Under the pieces are notes generated by a model. The model was not told the DNA's origin. It searched no databases and saw only the letters and a list, made by a program, of their open reading frames with translations. Positions 53,089 to 63,924 of a stretch of 64,000 nt of DNA are shown here, in pieces (position 1 is the first letter of the stretch; every line of letters starts with the position of its first letter). The stretch spans positions 62,001 to 126,000 of the forward strand of contig WNNJ02000181.1 of assembly GCA_012934845.2 (NCBI GenBank), given 5' to 3'. Made by a program: the position numbers and the translations under genes. The stretch comes from Pomphorhynchus laevis (lineage: Eukaryota > Acanthocephala > Palaeacanthocephala > Echinorhynchida > Pomphorhynchidae).

Positions 53089-53736
53089 ATGAAAATTCGA
53101 CATGCTAGTCAGTATTCAGAAACTAATCGGGATATTTTAACAACTGTTGAAGATATACTTGCTAGTCTTTTAGCTGATATTTCTGTGGACGATGATCCGA
53201 GTGTAAATTATCGTCTGAAAAAACGGAGTGTGCTAAATCCCACTGTGGAGTCAAATCCAGACACTGAATGGGGAAATCTAAACTCACCCATAGGGTGTAA
53301 ATCTGAGAATTTAGCTGGTGGTATGTCACAAATACGTATTTTCACTTTTCCGCTACAACGAGGAAAGAAGACAAGCACGTGTGGAAGTGGTAGAAGTCGT
53401 CATCATTCCAAAGATAGGCGATCAATAAGTCCCCGAAATAGAAGTAGACATGCCCATCGTTATCATCGTTACAGAGAGGGTATATCAGCAGCTGATGATA
53501 AATGGCATGGATCTCCTTTGTCATCATATCGAAGCCGTCATTATCGCCGTAGTATTCGTTATCATTCACCAGCGTCTTCACATGGCATTAGACGTATAAA
53601 AAGCAGTGATGATAGCGATGTCACTCGAAGGCACACAAGTAAAAGACGTTATAGAGATAGTCGAAGTCCATCAACTAATCGAGCTTCAAGCTCCAAGCAC
53701 AAACGAAGATCAAGAAGCATGAAAAGTCGTTCATAG
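53089..53736 (+). CDS. Arginine/serine-rich protein, 3' exon or short gene
   Basis: 215 residues in one frame. The first 70 are not RS-rich (TTVEDILASLLADISVDDDP, YRLKKRSVLNPTV). The rest is R/S/H-rich with SR and RS dipeptides (SISPRNRSR, YRDSRSPSTNRASSSKHKRR) and ends SMKSRS. Such tails are typical of splicing factors. The LLADI...LKKRSVL phrase recalls PRPF38A just before its RS tail, but this is weak. A start at 53,089 is the first ATG; upstream exons are possible. The last 95 codons are duplicated in inverted orientation in the POLR1E intron. Confidence 0.55.
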   Translation: MKIRHASQYSETNRDILTTVEDILASLLADISVDDDPSVNYRLKKRSVLNPTVESNPDTEWGNLNSPIGCKSENLAGGMSQIRIFTFPLQRGKKTSTCGSGRSRHHSKDRRSISPRNRSRHAHRYHRYREGISAADDKWHGSPLSSYRSRHYRRSIRYHSPASSHGIRRIKSSDDSDVTRRHTSKRRYRDSRSPSTNRASSSKHKRRSRSMKSRS

Positions 53737-54596
53737 TCAATTGAAAAATTAACCTCGCAATAGAAATATACACAATGATAATCAAATTTAAAAGAAATTT
53801 AGGTATAACTCAAATAGAATAGGCATACCTTAAATGTATGGAAATATTTAAATTTGCATCATAATATTGTATCATAATACCGCAAGTATAACTATTAGCT
53901 TTTTGTAGTCAAAATACTAGTGTTTTGAATAAACAAGCAATTTTCAAAATTTAATAAATTTCGATTAAACAGGCAATTTTAGAAATACTGTAGATTGAGA
54001 ATTCTACGTTTAAATGTCTTAAGCTTCACTTAATTGAAGACTTATCAATATATGGAAAATGATCGAAACAGCAGAAAATGAAAATAGTTTGAAATTTTGA
54101 AGCAAAATAACTAAAACATAAATTTTATGTTAAATTTCGCTTGCTACCACTTGAATCATAAGAAATAAAACAATATGTTTAGACACAACACAATTAAAGG
54201 GAAGAACAAATTGTTAGGTAATTTTCTGAATTTAATAATTATTTATAATATAAAATTATATTATTTATATAAAAATTTATATTGATCATTAAGATGTTGT
54301 AATAATTTTCTATTTTTTTACCTTTTGGAACGAAGAAGGATAAGTTTATTTATATTTCGCGGTAAAAAAGAATAAATTATGATAAAAAATAAGAAAATAA
54401 ATTTCTCTATTTCGCTGATTCTGCCACAGAATTCTAATTTAAATAATTGATCAGCATCAGTTATTTTTAATATATTTTTTAAACTAGAACACAAACAAAA
54501 ACACGATAACATTTTAATCCTATTGTATTTTCAATTATATTTTATTTTAAACACGAAAAAATCAGTTTTTATTATTAATACGTCTGCATATTAAGT

Positions 54597-54772
54597 GAGT
54601 CGCCGACTCACTCGCCTGGAATCAACTCCCTCTCGACGTCCGCCGCGCCCCCTCCTTTATCACATTCAAACACCTCCTCCGTTCACACCTTCTCGACACC
54701 TGATTCACAGTCTTGTCTTGTTGTGGTCATGTAAGCGTGCGCTGGCACGCATTTGCCACGTTAAAATAAATC
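54597..54772 (+). mobile_element. LINE family A 3' fragment in arm B
   Basis: Mirror of 13,196-13,372 and essentially identical. It ends with the GCGTGC/GCACGC hairpin and TTTGCCACGTTAAAATAAAT. Confidence 0.85.
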
Positions 54773-55134
54773 GTTTTTTTTTAAATAACTTGATGCCAAT
54801 TAGGTAGTGCCTGATCACAATTCAAGATGTATCTTGAATTGTCGGTTTCTTGTCGGTTTGCACATTGATTCCAGCATCAATGTGCAAACCAACAAAGATA
54901 TTTAAAAATTTAAATTCACAATTCCTTTTAATGATCAACCAAGTTCATAAGGATTATTTCAAAATTAATAGAAATATTATAAATTGATTGTTCACTCATA
55001 TTGGATTATTTATTAGTGGAGAGAGTGAAATATGAAATATTTATTTAATCGAATTTTCATTAACCTACTGCTATAATATATATCATCTTCAGGGATATCA
55101 TCTACTGCTATCATCTTCAGGAGTCCTTCAGGGA

Positions 55135-55211
55135 TGTGGTATCATCAGCGTATACCACCAGATGTAGATCGCGCTTAAATTTTCTAACGAGTACAATGGA
55201 GGCACCATCTT
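55135..55211. repeat. Templated insert copied from 56,636-56,711
   Basis: GGGATGTGGTATCATCAGCG...ATGGAGGCACCA is an exact match, same orientation, to LINE C sequence 1.5 kb downstream. It sits inside the CTGAAGATG palindrome of arm B, flanked by a repeated ATCTTCAGGAGT. It is absent from arm A. Confidence 0.9.
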
Positions 55212-55212
55212 C

Positions 55213-55330
55213 AGGAGTCTGAAGATGATAGCAGTAGACTATCGAAAAGTCGAGATTAAATAAATATTTTATTTCATTCTCTCCACCAATAAATAATTAA
55301 TAGAACAACGTTATAAAACGACTCAGAATT
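55213..55330 (+). repeat. Penelope-terminus-like unit with hammerhead-like core
   Basis: CTGAAGATGATAGCAGTAGA then CTATCGAAAAGTCGAG. It has CTGAnGA, a closed GATAG/CTATC stem and GAAA in hammerhead order, with one extra U after the first core strand. The cleavage triplet and third stem could not be placed. Mirror of 12,818-12,853. Confidence 0.45.
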
Positions 55331-55379
55331 TATGCATAATGTATAATCCATATTGATAAAAAAAATTATAACAAAACAA

Positions 55380-55505
55380 TAAAATCAGTGTGCAAACCGA
55401 CAAAAAGCTATATTTATGCGACTTTATTCCATTTTTATATTAATTTTCTGAAGATGCTAGCAGTTACTAACGAAATATGAAAATGACCTTGGTTGTCATT
55501 CAAAT
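55380..55505 (+). repeat. Related terminus-like unit (second copy cut by the window end)
   Basis: GTGCAAACCGACAAAAAGC...ATTTATGCGACTT...TAATTTTCTGAAGATGCTAG, then CTAACGAAATATG. The same sequence starts at 63,925 and runs off the window at 64,000. Confidence 0.7.
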
Positions 55506-56578
55506 ATACCTGAGATTAAATTAAAAAAATTAAGTACTCAATTTTTTTATCAATTTTATTTGTAACAAATGATGGCCAACATAAAAAATACTACAAAATT
55601 ATAATTACAGATATATTAAAACCGGTATCAATTTGTCTCACAAATCGTTACTCTGATCGAGTAACGATTTATTTAGATTATTGAAATATTAAATATTAAA
55701 TTATAAAATTAAACTTATAATTGAATTTAATATTTTGTAACTGGAACACAATCAAAAACACGATAACATTTTAATCATATCGTATTTTAAATTATATTTT
55801 ATTTAAACACGAAAAAATCAGTTCTATACTTTATACAACATTCACTGTAAGGGACAACCGAAAATGTCGTTTGTCCCCTACAATGATTTCGTTCCTACAA
55901 ACGAAAATGTTACATGAACAGATGTTAGCAACGATTAATAATGATAAAGTTACTTATAAAATAAATAATACAAGGTTCAGGATTAACATGTAAAAGAAAA
56001 GCAACTATAACAAAACAGATTAGCGACCACAAAAATATGTCGTTGTTAGTTTTCGCCAAAACTAACGGCCTCAGGTAGAGTGAGATCTGAGCCCTCCAAG
56101 CAATCCAACACGCCTTCCAACAGAACCACCCGGGGTCATTCACCCCCCCCGAAAAATCCAATCGAAGCGAACTATGCTGGGTAAACGAAAGACAAGGCGC
56201 TTGAGAAACCTTAGCCTTTGCTCTGTTGGACGTCCTCTAAAAAAGAAGACATCCCGAGATAGCCCAAGTACCCCAAAGGCGCACTAGGTTTTTCCAATTT
56301 AATGACATATGCTGAGCCCGATTCAGGGCCCACCTAGCTCTCTTCAAAATACGTTTAAGTCTATCCAGGTCAGCTTTCGCCGATCAATTCACCGTAACGG
56401 TGAACCCCAGGTATTTTACTCGACATGAGAAGATAAGGAGTGGATGAGGTTGCAAAATGGAGGAGAGTGCAAATCTCTTAAGTTTATTTTTGGTCGCAGG
56501 GGTGCTATGAAAGACAACAACCTACGATTTGCTGGAGTTTAGAATAAGATTGGAAGCAAAGAGCTGATCTTTTAATCT

Positions 56579-57367
56579 TTAAAAGAAACAGCTGATGTCC
56601 GAGACTACATCTTTGCACCTGCGTTCACAAAACAGGGATGTGGTATCATCAGCGTATACCACCAGATGTAGATCGCGCTTAAATTTTCTAACGAGTACAA
56701 TGGAGGCACCAAGATACAAGATTGGAGAAATTGGGGATCCTTGATGCACACTCGTAAGAGGGTAGAACTGACGCGCGTCAGGGTCGTCTTCATAGAAGAA
56801 TCGATTGGTGTACAACAAAATATCCACCCTGTTAACAATTCTCGCAGGCAACTCGAGAGACCTGCGAGAAGAGATAACGAAGGGTATGAAGATACGGTCA
56901 AACGCAGCAGAAAAGTCAAGGAAAACAGCCACAGCGAGATGATAGCTATTATCCCGACAGAACTGCTGCACCTCACCAATTGCTGAATGGACCGAGCGAC
57001 CTTTAGCAAATTCATAAAAACCTGGTGGGATTAAATTACGGCTACATAGATAATCGCGGATTTTACGCGCAAGCGCTTTTTCGTAAATGGATATGAGGGA
57101 GTTTTGTATCGAAATGGGCCACAGGTATTTTGAACAGGAAACCGGATTTCTTTTATGTATAAAAATTCTACGATTAATATTGATGCCGGCTACATCGGAA
57201 GAAGAGGCTATTAGCATTGATACGGCCACTTGTCTTCTTTGTTCGGCTGTCGAAAGCTGACAAACCTGAGAAGAAAGTGGAGCGACGGATTTTGAGGTTC
57301 CCGGGTGGGGCCCCCAGGAGTTAAGGATATCTGTGACAGATAGGTCCCTACTGTTGAAATCCTCCAA
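56579..57367 (-). pseudogene. LINE C reverse transcriptase
   Basis: 262 open residues. It has LWPISIQNSLISIYEKALAR, GFYEFAKGRSVHSAIGEVQQ, VAVFLDFSAAFDRIFIPFVI, SVHQGSPISPILYLGASI and HLVVYADDTTSLF. FD and YADD are intact. The thumb follows in broken frames down to about 56,040. The first 75 residues are linker. Confidence 0.75.
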
Positions 57368-57469
57368 AGCGGAATTGGCTGAGATTATTGAGTGGCTCCA
57401 TAATTATGTAGGGATAGCGACTCCTCTAAAACTAAATCAAGACCTTTACTACCAATCAAACCCAATGCT

Positions 57470-58560
57470 CTATCCTTCCAACAAACAAATTTCTCCTTCT
57501 GGAATATTTTCCAAAAGGAAGACTGAGCTGGATTAAGGGAAGCCATGCTAGCCTTATTCTTACCCAGTTGGAACTAATCCCTAGCGCTCTAATATTCATT
57601 CGAGAGAGTCTGTCTGGCAGAAACATAGATATTGGATAGATTCAACATATAAGCTAAGGTTGTGATAATTGTCAAAGTGGGATTGTAAATACGACCTTTG
57701 TAGGTAGTCGAAAGCATCGCGATAGCTTGCGAAGAGAGGTAGGAATTAAATTCAGTTAGACTCTCATTACCAATTCATGGGAAGCGTTGGATAGCTGCCT
57801 GAAAGAAAGCTACTCTGTTAAGGTTAAAGTGGAATCTCCTTCGAAGCAACGTATCCTCTTTAATCCGCCAACGAATTCGGTCATGAGAGGTGATCAGATG
57901 TTGGCGCGACTGCTCTTTGCAGAATGGTTTCAACCACCACCTCTTATGAAGCAGTAGTATGTCGAGGAGAGAGTTCGTTGATGTGCAATGAAAGGTAGGG
58001 GCGGTGGTTAGTTCAACGATTAGTTCTGTCGTTGAAATCACCAAGTACCATGTCATAGCCGCTATCCAAAATTCTATCCAGGAGTTCACGATTCTTGTGA
58101 ATCTCACCTGGACGGATGTAGGCATTGGCTAGACTGAGGCGTTTACCGTTTTTACATTGTGAAAAGTGTAATAACTAAACGTACAAATCTGATGGCGGCG
58201 ACTGTTTATTGTCAGTTTCTACAGAAAATGAAGTTCGCCAGCAACTTGTCTGTCTTGGCCCTGAAACGGGCTCAGCATCTGTCATTGAATGTGAAAACCA
58301 TTCACACGGACGGATGTAGACATTGGCTAGACTGAGGCGTTTACTGTTCTTACAAAGTGATATAACTAAGCAAGACAGGGCTGGACAAGAGAAGTTTAAC
58401 AGGAGGGAGGCTCTTAGGAAGCATTTAACTAAGGTTAAAAGACCTTGAGATGAAGAGAAGTGAGGCGGGGTTATGTACGGCGTATAGTGGGAATGAATGT
58501 GCTTAGGGATGTATCAAGTAATGCCCTAGGGGAGACGGATAGACCGCGTATCCTGAAGGA
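57470..58560 (-). pseudogene. LINE C endonuclease remnant
   Basis: Pieces on the minus strand correspond to those at 38,960-39,935. 58,125-57,775 encodes a linker frame, and near 58,030-58,060 a MVLGDFNDRTNR-like segment carries the GDFN motif in another frame. No intact domain. Confidence 0.55.
58189..58308 (+). pseudogene. CR1-like ORF1 sliver inside LINE C
   Basis: Plus-strand frame SDGGDCLLSVSTENEVRQQL...CLGPETGSASVIECE. It reads like the N-terminal part of the CR1-like ORF1 that resumes at 58,582 (NESTKDYQALSSSSPEASNS), so LINE C pieces appear to split it. Confidence 0.5.
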
Positions 58561-58987
58561 CTATAACATCTGCATTTCTACAGCAACGAGTCAACAAAAG
58601 ATTATCAGGCTCTTAGTTCATCAAGTCCAGAAGCGTCCAATTCATCACTGACGCTTGATCCCGCTTCAAAAGTTAGTCAGAGCATAAGAAGTTACCGGAA
58701 AGATGTCGCTCTGACGACCAGTGAGAGTCATAGCTGTAGACGTGTTCTATCTCAACTTAACGAAGAAGAAATACTAACTTCCCGGAATCCTCATCTCATC
58801 AGGCTGCAGCTTCCAACCACCGCGATCAACGGGCATTAGATTGCAAAATATAACACAGTGTCCAGGGAAATGTTGAGGCAATCAACTACATATATGCCTA
58901 ATCGCAGCAGTGATCGGCACGTTAGTGCTGCTGTGTCCCGAGACGGTCTCAAGCCTAAGAGGAATAATACTATGAATAAAACTGCTA

Positions 58988-59462
58988 ATGACACACATGG
59001 AGTTAGATCTAGGAATGCCTGATAGAGGTCGATCAGTTCTATTGGCAAACGTACTTGAATCTATTTTAGAGAATTCTCAAGAACGACTCAAAGACGATAT
59101 AGGGAGTCTTAGGTCAATATTATCACATGTTCTATGTTCTTGTGACTCTGAAGTTGTTGGTAGCATGAGATTAGTTGCTCTGTTCAAACTGGGAAAGCGT
59201 AGTCCTCCCAATGACCATCCGCGTCTTCTTAAGGCCGTCTTTTGCGAACAATCACATTCGGCTCTTGAAGGATCTTCATCCTACGGAGCGTAAAAGGCTC
59301 ATTGCGGCTAGGAAAGAACTTAAGGATCGTCTTGCTCTTGGTGAAACCAACCTACATGTGAAAAATTTTCGGGTGGTGAGGCGACGAATAAGAATTGTAT
59401 GGAGCCCTTTAGTTTTGTCGCCTCGCGCAGATTCACGGATGTCGGAGAGCGCTCTCATATAG
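58988..59462 (+). pseudogene. CR1-like copy 2, ORF1 C-terminal part
   Basis: GRSVLLANVLESILENSQER and LVALFKLGKRSPPNDHPRLL, then in another frame LKDLHPTERKRLIAARKEL and TNLHVKNFRVVRRRIRIVW. This parallels the intact ORF1 at 48.8-49.2 kb residue by residue, including LGRR/LGKR and NFRVVRR. Confidence 0.75.
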
Positions 59463-59619
59463 GTCATTGTTGTCGATATGATTTGGAATCTGATCTTTTC
59501 AGGACAATGCGTGGAAATACTATTTGGAGTAATAAAACCAGAGCTGTAATATACTATACTGCAATATCCGTAGTAAAAAATGTAAAATAGATTAACTGAG
59601 ATTTCGTGTTGACCAAAAC

Positions 59620-60410
59620 AAGCCTAATATGGTAGAAATTAGCGAATCTTGGCTGCACGGTGATGTAGTTGATGGCGAGATTTCCATACATAGTTATATG
59701 CTCTTTCGAATGGACCGGGAAGGTGGTAGAGGTTGGAGGAGTGGTACTTTATGTACGTAATGATGTCAATATCACATTTTTGCATTCTTCTTCCTCTGGT
59801 AAAGTAGAGAGTTTGTGGTGTCTGGTTAGATTTGAAGAGTTAGAATATTATACTCTAAACAATACTAGTACGTTAGTGATTGGTGACTTTAATATGCCTA
59901 GTGTTGATTGGAATACATATACAGCGCTTTCTAGTTGTGATGGTGAGTCTAGTGCTCTTTTAGAGTATCACCTACTGTGGTCTTAGTCAACATGTTTGCA
60001 GTAACACTCGTTTCGCAAAGGACAATAGTTCTCTTTTGGATCTTTGCTCATGCTCTAATAGTCAGATTGTTAGCAGCGTTCAGCTTGAAACACCGATTGG
60101 ACTATCGGATCATTGCCTGGTAGTTGTTAAGTTAAGATTCTCTTCGAGGGTAAGTGGATATATTAGTGATAAACGAGAGGTTAATGTTTTTAAGACTGAT
60201 ATCGCTGCAGTCTCCTTACCGCTATCGAAAGTACAGTGGCTAAACCCTAATCTCGTAGGTGTACATGCAGCATGGCAACAATTTCTAGAGACTCTGTACT
60301 CCTTAATAGTGAAATTTTCTCCTCTTAGGCATGTGGGTTGCCGTAAGCAGGCGTCTTGGTTTGATTATGAATTGCGATCTGCTTGGAAAAATCGTAACTC
60401 AGTGTTTTAA
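59620..60410 (+). pseudogene. CR1-like copy 2, endonuclease
   Basis: Frames with EISESWLHGDVV, TLVIGDFNMPSVDWN (GDFN motif, 59,875-59,915) and PIGLSDHCLVVVKLRFSS (SDH motif, 60,090-60,140), then WFDYELRSAWKNRNSVF. At least three frame breaks. Confidence 0.75.
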
Positions 60411-60461
60411 GATTTTAAGAATGGTCAATGTGCATATGATAATTAAAAGCACTCAAGAAAT

Positions 60462-61628
60462 TTGTTTAATACTTTGAAAAAGCAAAAACCATTTGCGTTT
60501 GAGAAATCTCTAGCAAAGCGATGCTTGTATGATGTGAGATCACTTTTCAAGTATGTGACCGGTCGTAGAGCACCTAAATCTTCGATTGTTCAGTATTTTG
60601 ACGAAGTTACTGTTGATGTACTCTCGGAGCGTTTTTCTGCGCACTATGTAGCCGTGATAGAGCATGAGAATATTTCCCGAGTAGAACAGCAATACACACT
60701 TGTGTCATTTGCTTCACCTGTTACCTTATTGATTTTGACATTTCCAAAATGATCTCGCCTGGGGATGTTTATAAAGAATTATGTCGCCTAAAATCATCCA
60801 ACTCCAAGGGTCCCGACTTGCTTCCTTCTGTTTCTCTACGTAGCTTGGCTAGCTCGATATTTAGTCCGTTGTGTGACTTATTTAGACAGTCTATTCTTGA
60901 TGGTGCTCTTCCGAATGTTTGGAAGCAGTCTGTAATCCATCCGATTTTCAAAGGAGGTGCTCGCTCATCGGTTAATAATTATAGGCCAATCAGTATAACT
61001 TGTGTATGCTGTCGGATTTTGGAAAGGATTGTACATGCCTTTATGGTTGATTTCTTCAGTAGGAATAATGTATTAGCTCCTGAGCTACACGGGTTCAGAA
61101 ATGGTCACTCTACTGTCTCCAATTTGCTCTTTGCTCACTGTTCCTGGTCAGAAAACAAGGCGAATTCTGTAGATACCGACATCATATTTTTCGATTTTTC
61201 AAAAGCGTTTGATCGAGTTGATCATGACCTGCTTCTTATAAAAATGACAAACACTGGACTTCCTATTGTTCTTGTTAATTGGATCAGGGCCTTTCTGCAT
61301 CAACGAAGCTTCAGAGTGCGTGTTGATAATACACTATCGTCGGTTGGGCCTTGTCACATTGGTGTTCCTCAGGGATCTGTTTTAGGTCCACTGTTATTCA
61401 GTATATGTAAATGATTTACCTGCAACCATTTGCTCGTCAGTGCTATTGTATGCTGATGACTTGAAGATTTGGAGGGGTGTTTACTCGAGTAATGATATTA
61501 GCATTTTACAGAGAGATATTGATAGGGTCGAGTTATGGGCGACGAGCAACAAGCTTGTGATGAATGTCACCAAATGCAAACACATGCGTGTTCTTAGTAG
61601 AGTTGTAAAGTCCCCGTCAGCAGTTCAA
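60462..61628 (+). pseudogene. CR1-like copy 2, reverse transcriptase
   Basis: KGPDLLPSVSLRSLASSIFS, NNYRPISITCVCCRILERIV, LHGFRNGHSTVSNLLFAHC, DIIFFDFSKAFDRVDHDLLL, HIGVPQGSVLGPLLFSI and, after a frame shift, LLYADDLKIWRG. Catalytic residues are preserved. It is cut at 61,628 by LINE A3. Confidence 0.8.
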
Positions 61629-63188
61629 TAATACAAATTTATTTAATGTGGCAAATGCGTACAAGCTGGACGCTTACAAATCCACAAACAAAAATGAAAA
61701 AGTAAAGCAGATAAATTGTTTAAATAGGATCGGATTTGTCGTTTGAAGCACGGCAGGGAAGTTGATTAGCGTATATGAATGGGCAGATGGTTCCACGATA
61801 GAGGAGCGGCCACCAGGAAAGAGCGGAGTCCAAAGGAGATAGAGTTGTTTGGGACATGTAAAAGAAGGGAATTACAGGAACGCAAGGAACGAGTAAACAG
61901 GACGAGAATTATCAAGAAAAGGAAGGTTGAGAAATGAAGGGGTATGAAAAGTTACAAGGCGGAAAGCAACGATAAGAAGACGAATTTGAACACGGAAATA
62001 AATTGTAGGCAAATCGAGTGAAGTAAGATGGTAGGATGTATGATCAAAACGACGAAGGCGGAGGAGAATTCGGACGGCTGCGTTGACGATGCGTTGTAGG
62101 GGAAGAAGAGTGGATTTAGGTGAGTTGACAAATAGACTTAGTAGGTGTAAGAATAAGATGTGAACGGCGTAGAAAAAAGTAGGAATCACGGAGATTTGGA
62201 AGAAGTGAGTTGGGAGAACGTTTAAGAAACCGATTATACACACGAAAAAAGTTACGGAGTCGACGTTTAGAAAGACTACAGTCAGAATCGAACCAGGGAG
62301 CATGGCGCAAACGCTGAGAACGTCAGAGTCGGCTAGGCAGAAGGTTATTGATGATAGACATAAGTTCTGAAACAAACAGAATGCAGAGATCATCGGGAGA
62401 GAAATAGTTAAGAGGAAGTGAAAAGAGTGAAGAATTGAGTAAGGATGTGCAGAGAATAGGGATATCGAGAAGATTCCAGGGTCGCTTAGGTGTGGATAAT
62501 GGTGGAGGCGGAGAAGGAAGATGGGGACGAGTAAGAGTGACAAGGAAATGATCGGACAAGCCAGGATCAGTAATTGTCAAGGAGGTATAGTCATTGAAGC
62601 CGTTAGAAACAGCAATGATGTCGAGAGCACCGCCGAGAATATGAGTTGGGCTTGTTGAAAGTAGTTTATAGTTAAAATCAGTACAAATATTAGTTAAAGT
62701 GATAGAGTCAACCGGGCGATCAAGACGAATGTTAAAGTCACCGAGAACCAAATAAGCATTATAAGACAATGAACAGTGAGACATAAGATCTGCAAGGTCG
62801 TTAAAGAAGAAACTTTAGGGGCACCTCAAACTGAACGGTATACAATTACAAGTTCCACAGGAAAAGGAGTTGATAATCGGCATATGAGTAATTCGAACAA
62901 TGTGTAACGGATGTGAACGTTAATTTTACGTAGAGACATTGGGTTACGAGCAATGGCAGCAATACCGCCATGTTAGAAGCAATAGATGTATGAGAGGCAA
63001 TTGGACGAGCTGATTCAACTAAAGAACAACCAGAGCGACATAGACGACGAATAGCAAGATCGTCAGAGTGCCAGGATTCGGTAATGCAGAGAATATCGAT
63101 TGATAATTGATTGAAGATATCAAGTAGCAGATCAGCTTTATGAAGAATGGAGCGAGTGTTAAAAAGACTAAGACGAAAAGTATGCTTA
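61629..63188 (-). mobile_element. LINE family A, copy A3, nested in the CR1-like copy
   Basis: 3' terminus at 61,629 (ACAAATTTATTTAATGTGG). Contains the 3' UTR, RT thumb (TLLPLQRIVNAAVRILLRLR), then jumps directly to the endonuclease (62,323-63,190: SHCSLSYNAYLVLGDFNIRL, DPGLSDHFLVTL). The RT core equivalent to 1,045-2,400 of copy A1 is missing. It lies antisense to its host element. Confidence 0.85.
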
Positions 63189-63833
63189 GGATACACTTAT
63201 TGTGGTCGTGAAATAGATAGTGTTGTAAGCCATAAGGATTTGGGAGTGTTGATTGACCACAACCTGAGAACTGCCCCACTTACTGCTCTTGCATGTGCCA
63301 ACGCTAATAAAATAGTAGGGGTCATTAGACGCACATTCTTAGCTCTTGATCCGGTTGCTCTTCGGCCTCTAATTTTGGCTCACGTTCTTAGCCGTTTGTT
63401 GTATGCGGCTCCTTGTGTTTACCCATACACAGTTGGTGAACACTTGACCTCTGAGAGAGTGCTTCGTGGTGCAACAAAGTTGGCGCCGATCTTGGCGCAA
63501 ATACCCTATGAGTGTCGTTTGCAATGTCTTCGGCTTGAGACCGTTTCTTGGACCCGTCAGTATATCGATATGAATATGGTGGTGAGTTCTTCATTCTTCA
63601 AATCATCCTCTTCGGATGTGTTTACAACTGCGACTGTCAGCATTCCTTCGAGGACGCAGTTTTACTTTGAGCCGGAATTTAGTGAAACAGTGCCGGTGTA
63701 TACAATTTCAACGAAGAGTATTTGGACTTTGGAACAATCTGAATGGAGGGACTGTTTGCAGCAGTGGTGCCTCAGCATTCAAGTCCGGATTACGGATGGA
63801 TCCTGTTATGCGCAAGGAAGTGTTCCCCTATAG
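63147..63833 (+). pseudogene. CR1-like copy 2, RT tail after the insertion
   Basis: From about 63,190: GYTYCGREIDSVVSHKDLGV, LLYAAPCVYPYTVGE and ATKLAPILAQIPYECRLQCL, then LWNNL in a second frame. This is the thumb/connection region that follows YADD in CR1-like RTs. The first 40 bp of this open frame belong to LINE A3. Confidence 0.75.
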
Positions 63834-63924
63834 ATGTGAACAGTTTTTATGATTTTGTGATTTTTATTTCTTGTGAACCGGCAATTTAAACCACCGCTTG
63901 TAAACCGTTGAAACAATAATAATT

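Larger units (their letters stand above)
53475..55850. repeat. Inverted segmental duplication, arm B
   Basis: Reverse-complement partner of 11,690-14,505. It starts inside the RS-rich ORF and runs through the downstream flank. Compared with arm A it lacks the LINE at 12,168-12,715. It has instead a 77-bp insert at 55,135-55,211 and a Penelope-terminus-like fragment at 55,380-55,500. Confidence 0.85.
55851..58580 (-). mobile_element. LINE family C, long copy
   Basis: A minus-strand LINE with a 3' hairpin near 55,852-55,886 (TGTAAGGGACAA against TTTGTCCCCTACA), an RT, and an endonuclease region at 57,470-58,560. Near 58,180-58,310 it is interrupted by a piece of CR1-like ORF1. About 70 bp of its own sequence (58,107-58,170 against 58,308-58,390) appear on both sides. 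Broken frames throughout. Confidence 0.8.
58582..63922 (+). mobile_element. CR1-like LINE, second copy, interrupted by LINE A3
   Basis: ORF1 remnant (58,582-59,460), endonuclease (59,620-60,410), RT (60,462-61,628), then an inserted family-A element (61,629-63,188), RT tail (63,190-63,833) and a 3' end with AACAATAATAATT at 63,910-63,922. It is related to the 48.1-52.2 kb copy but clearly divergent, with more than six breaks. Confidence 0.8.
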
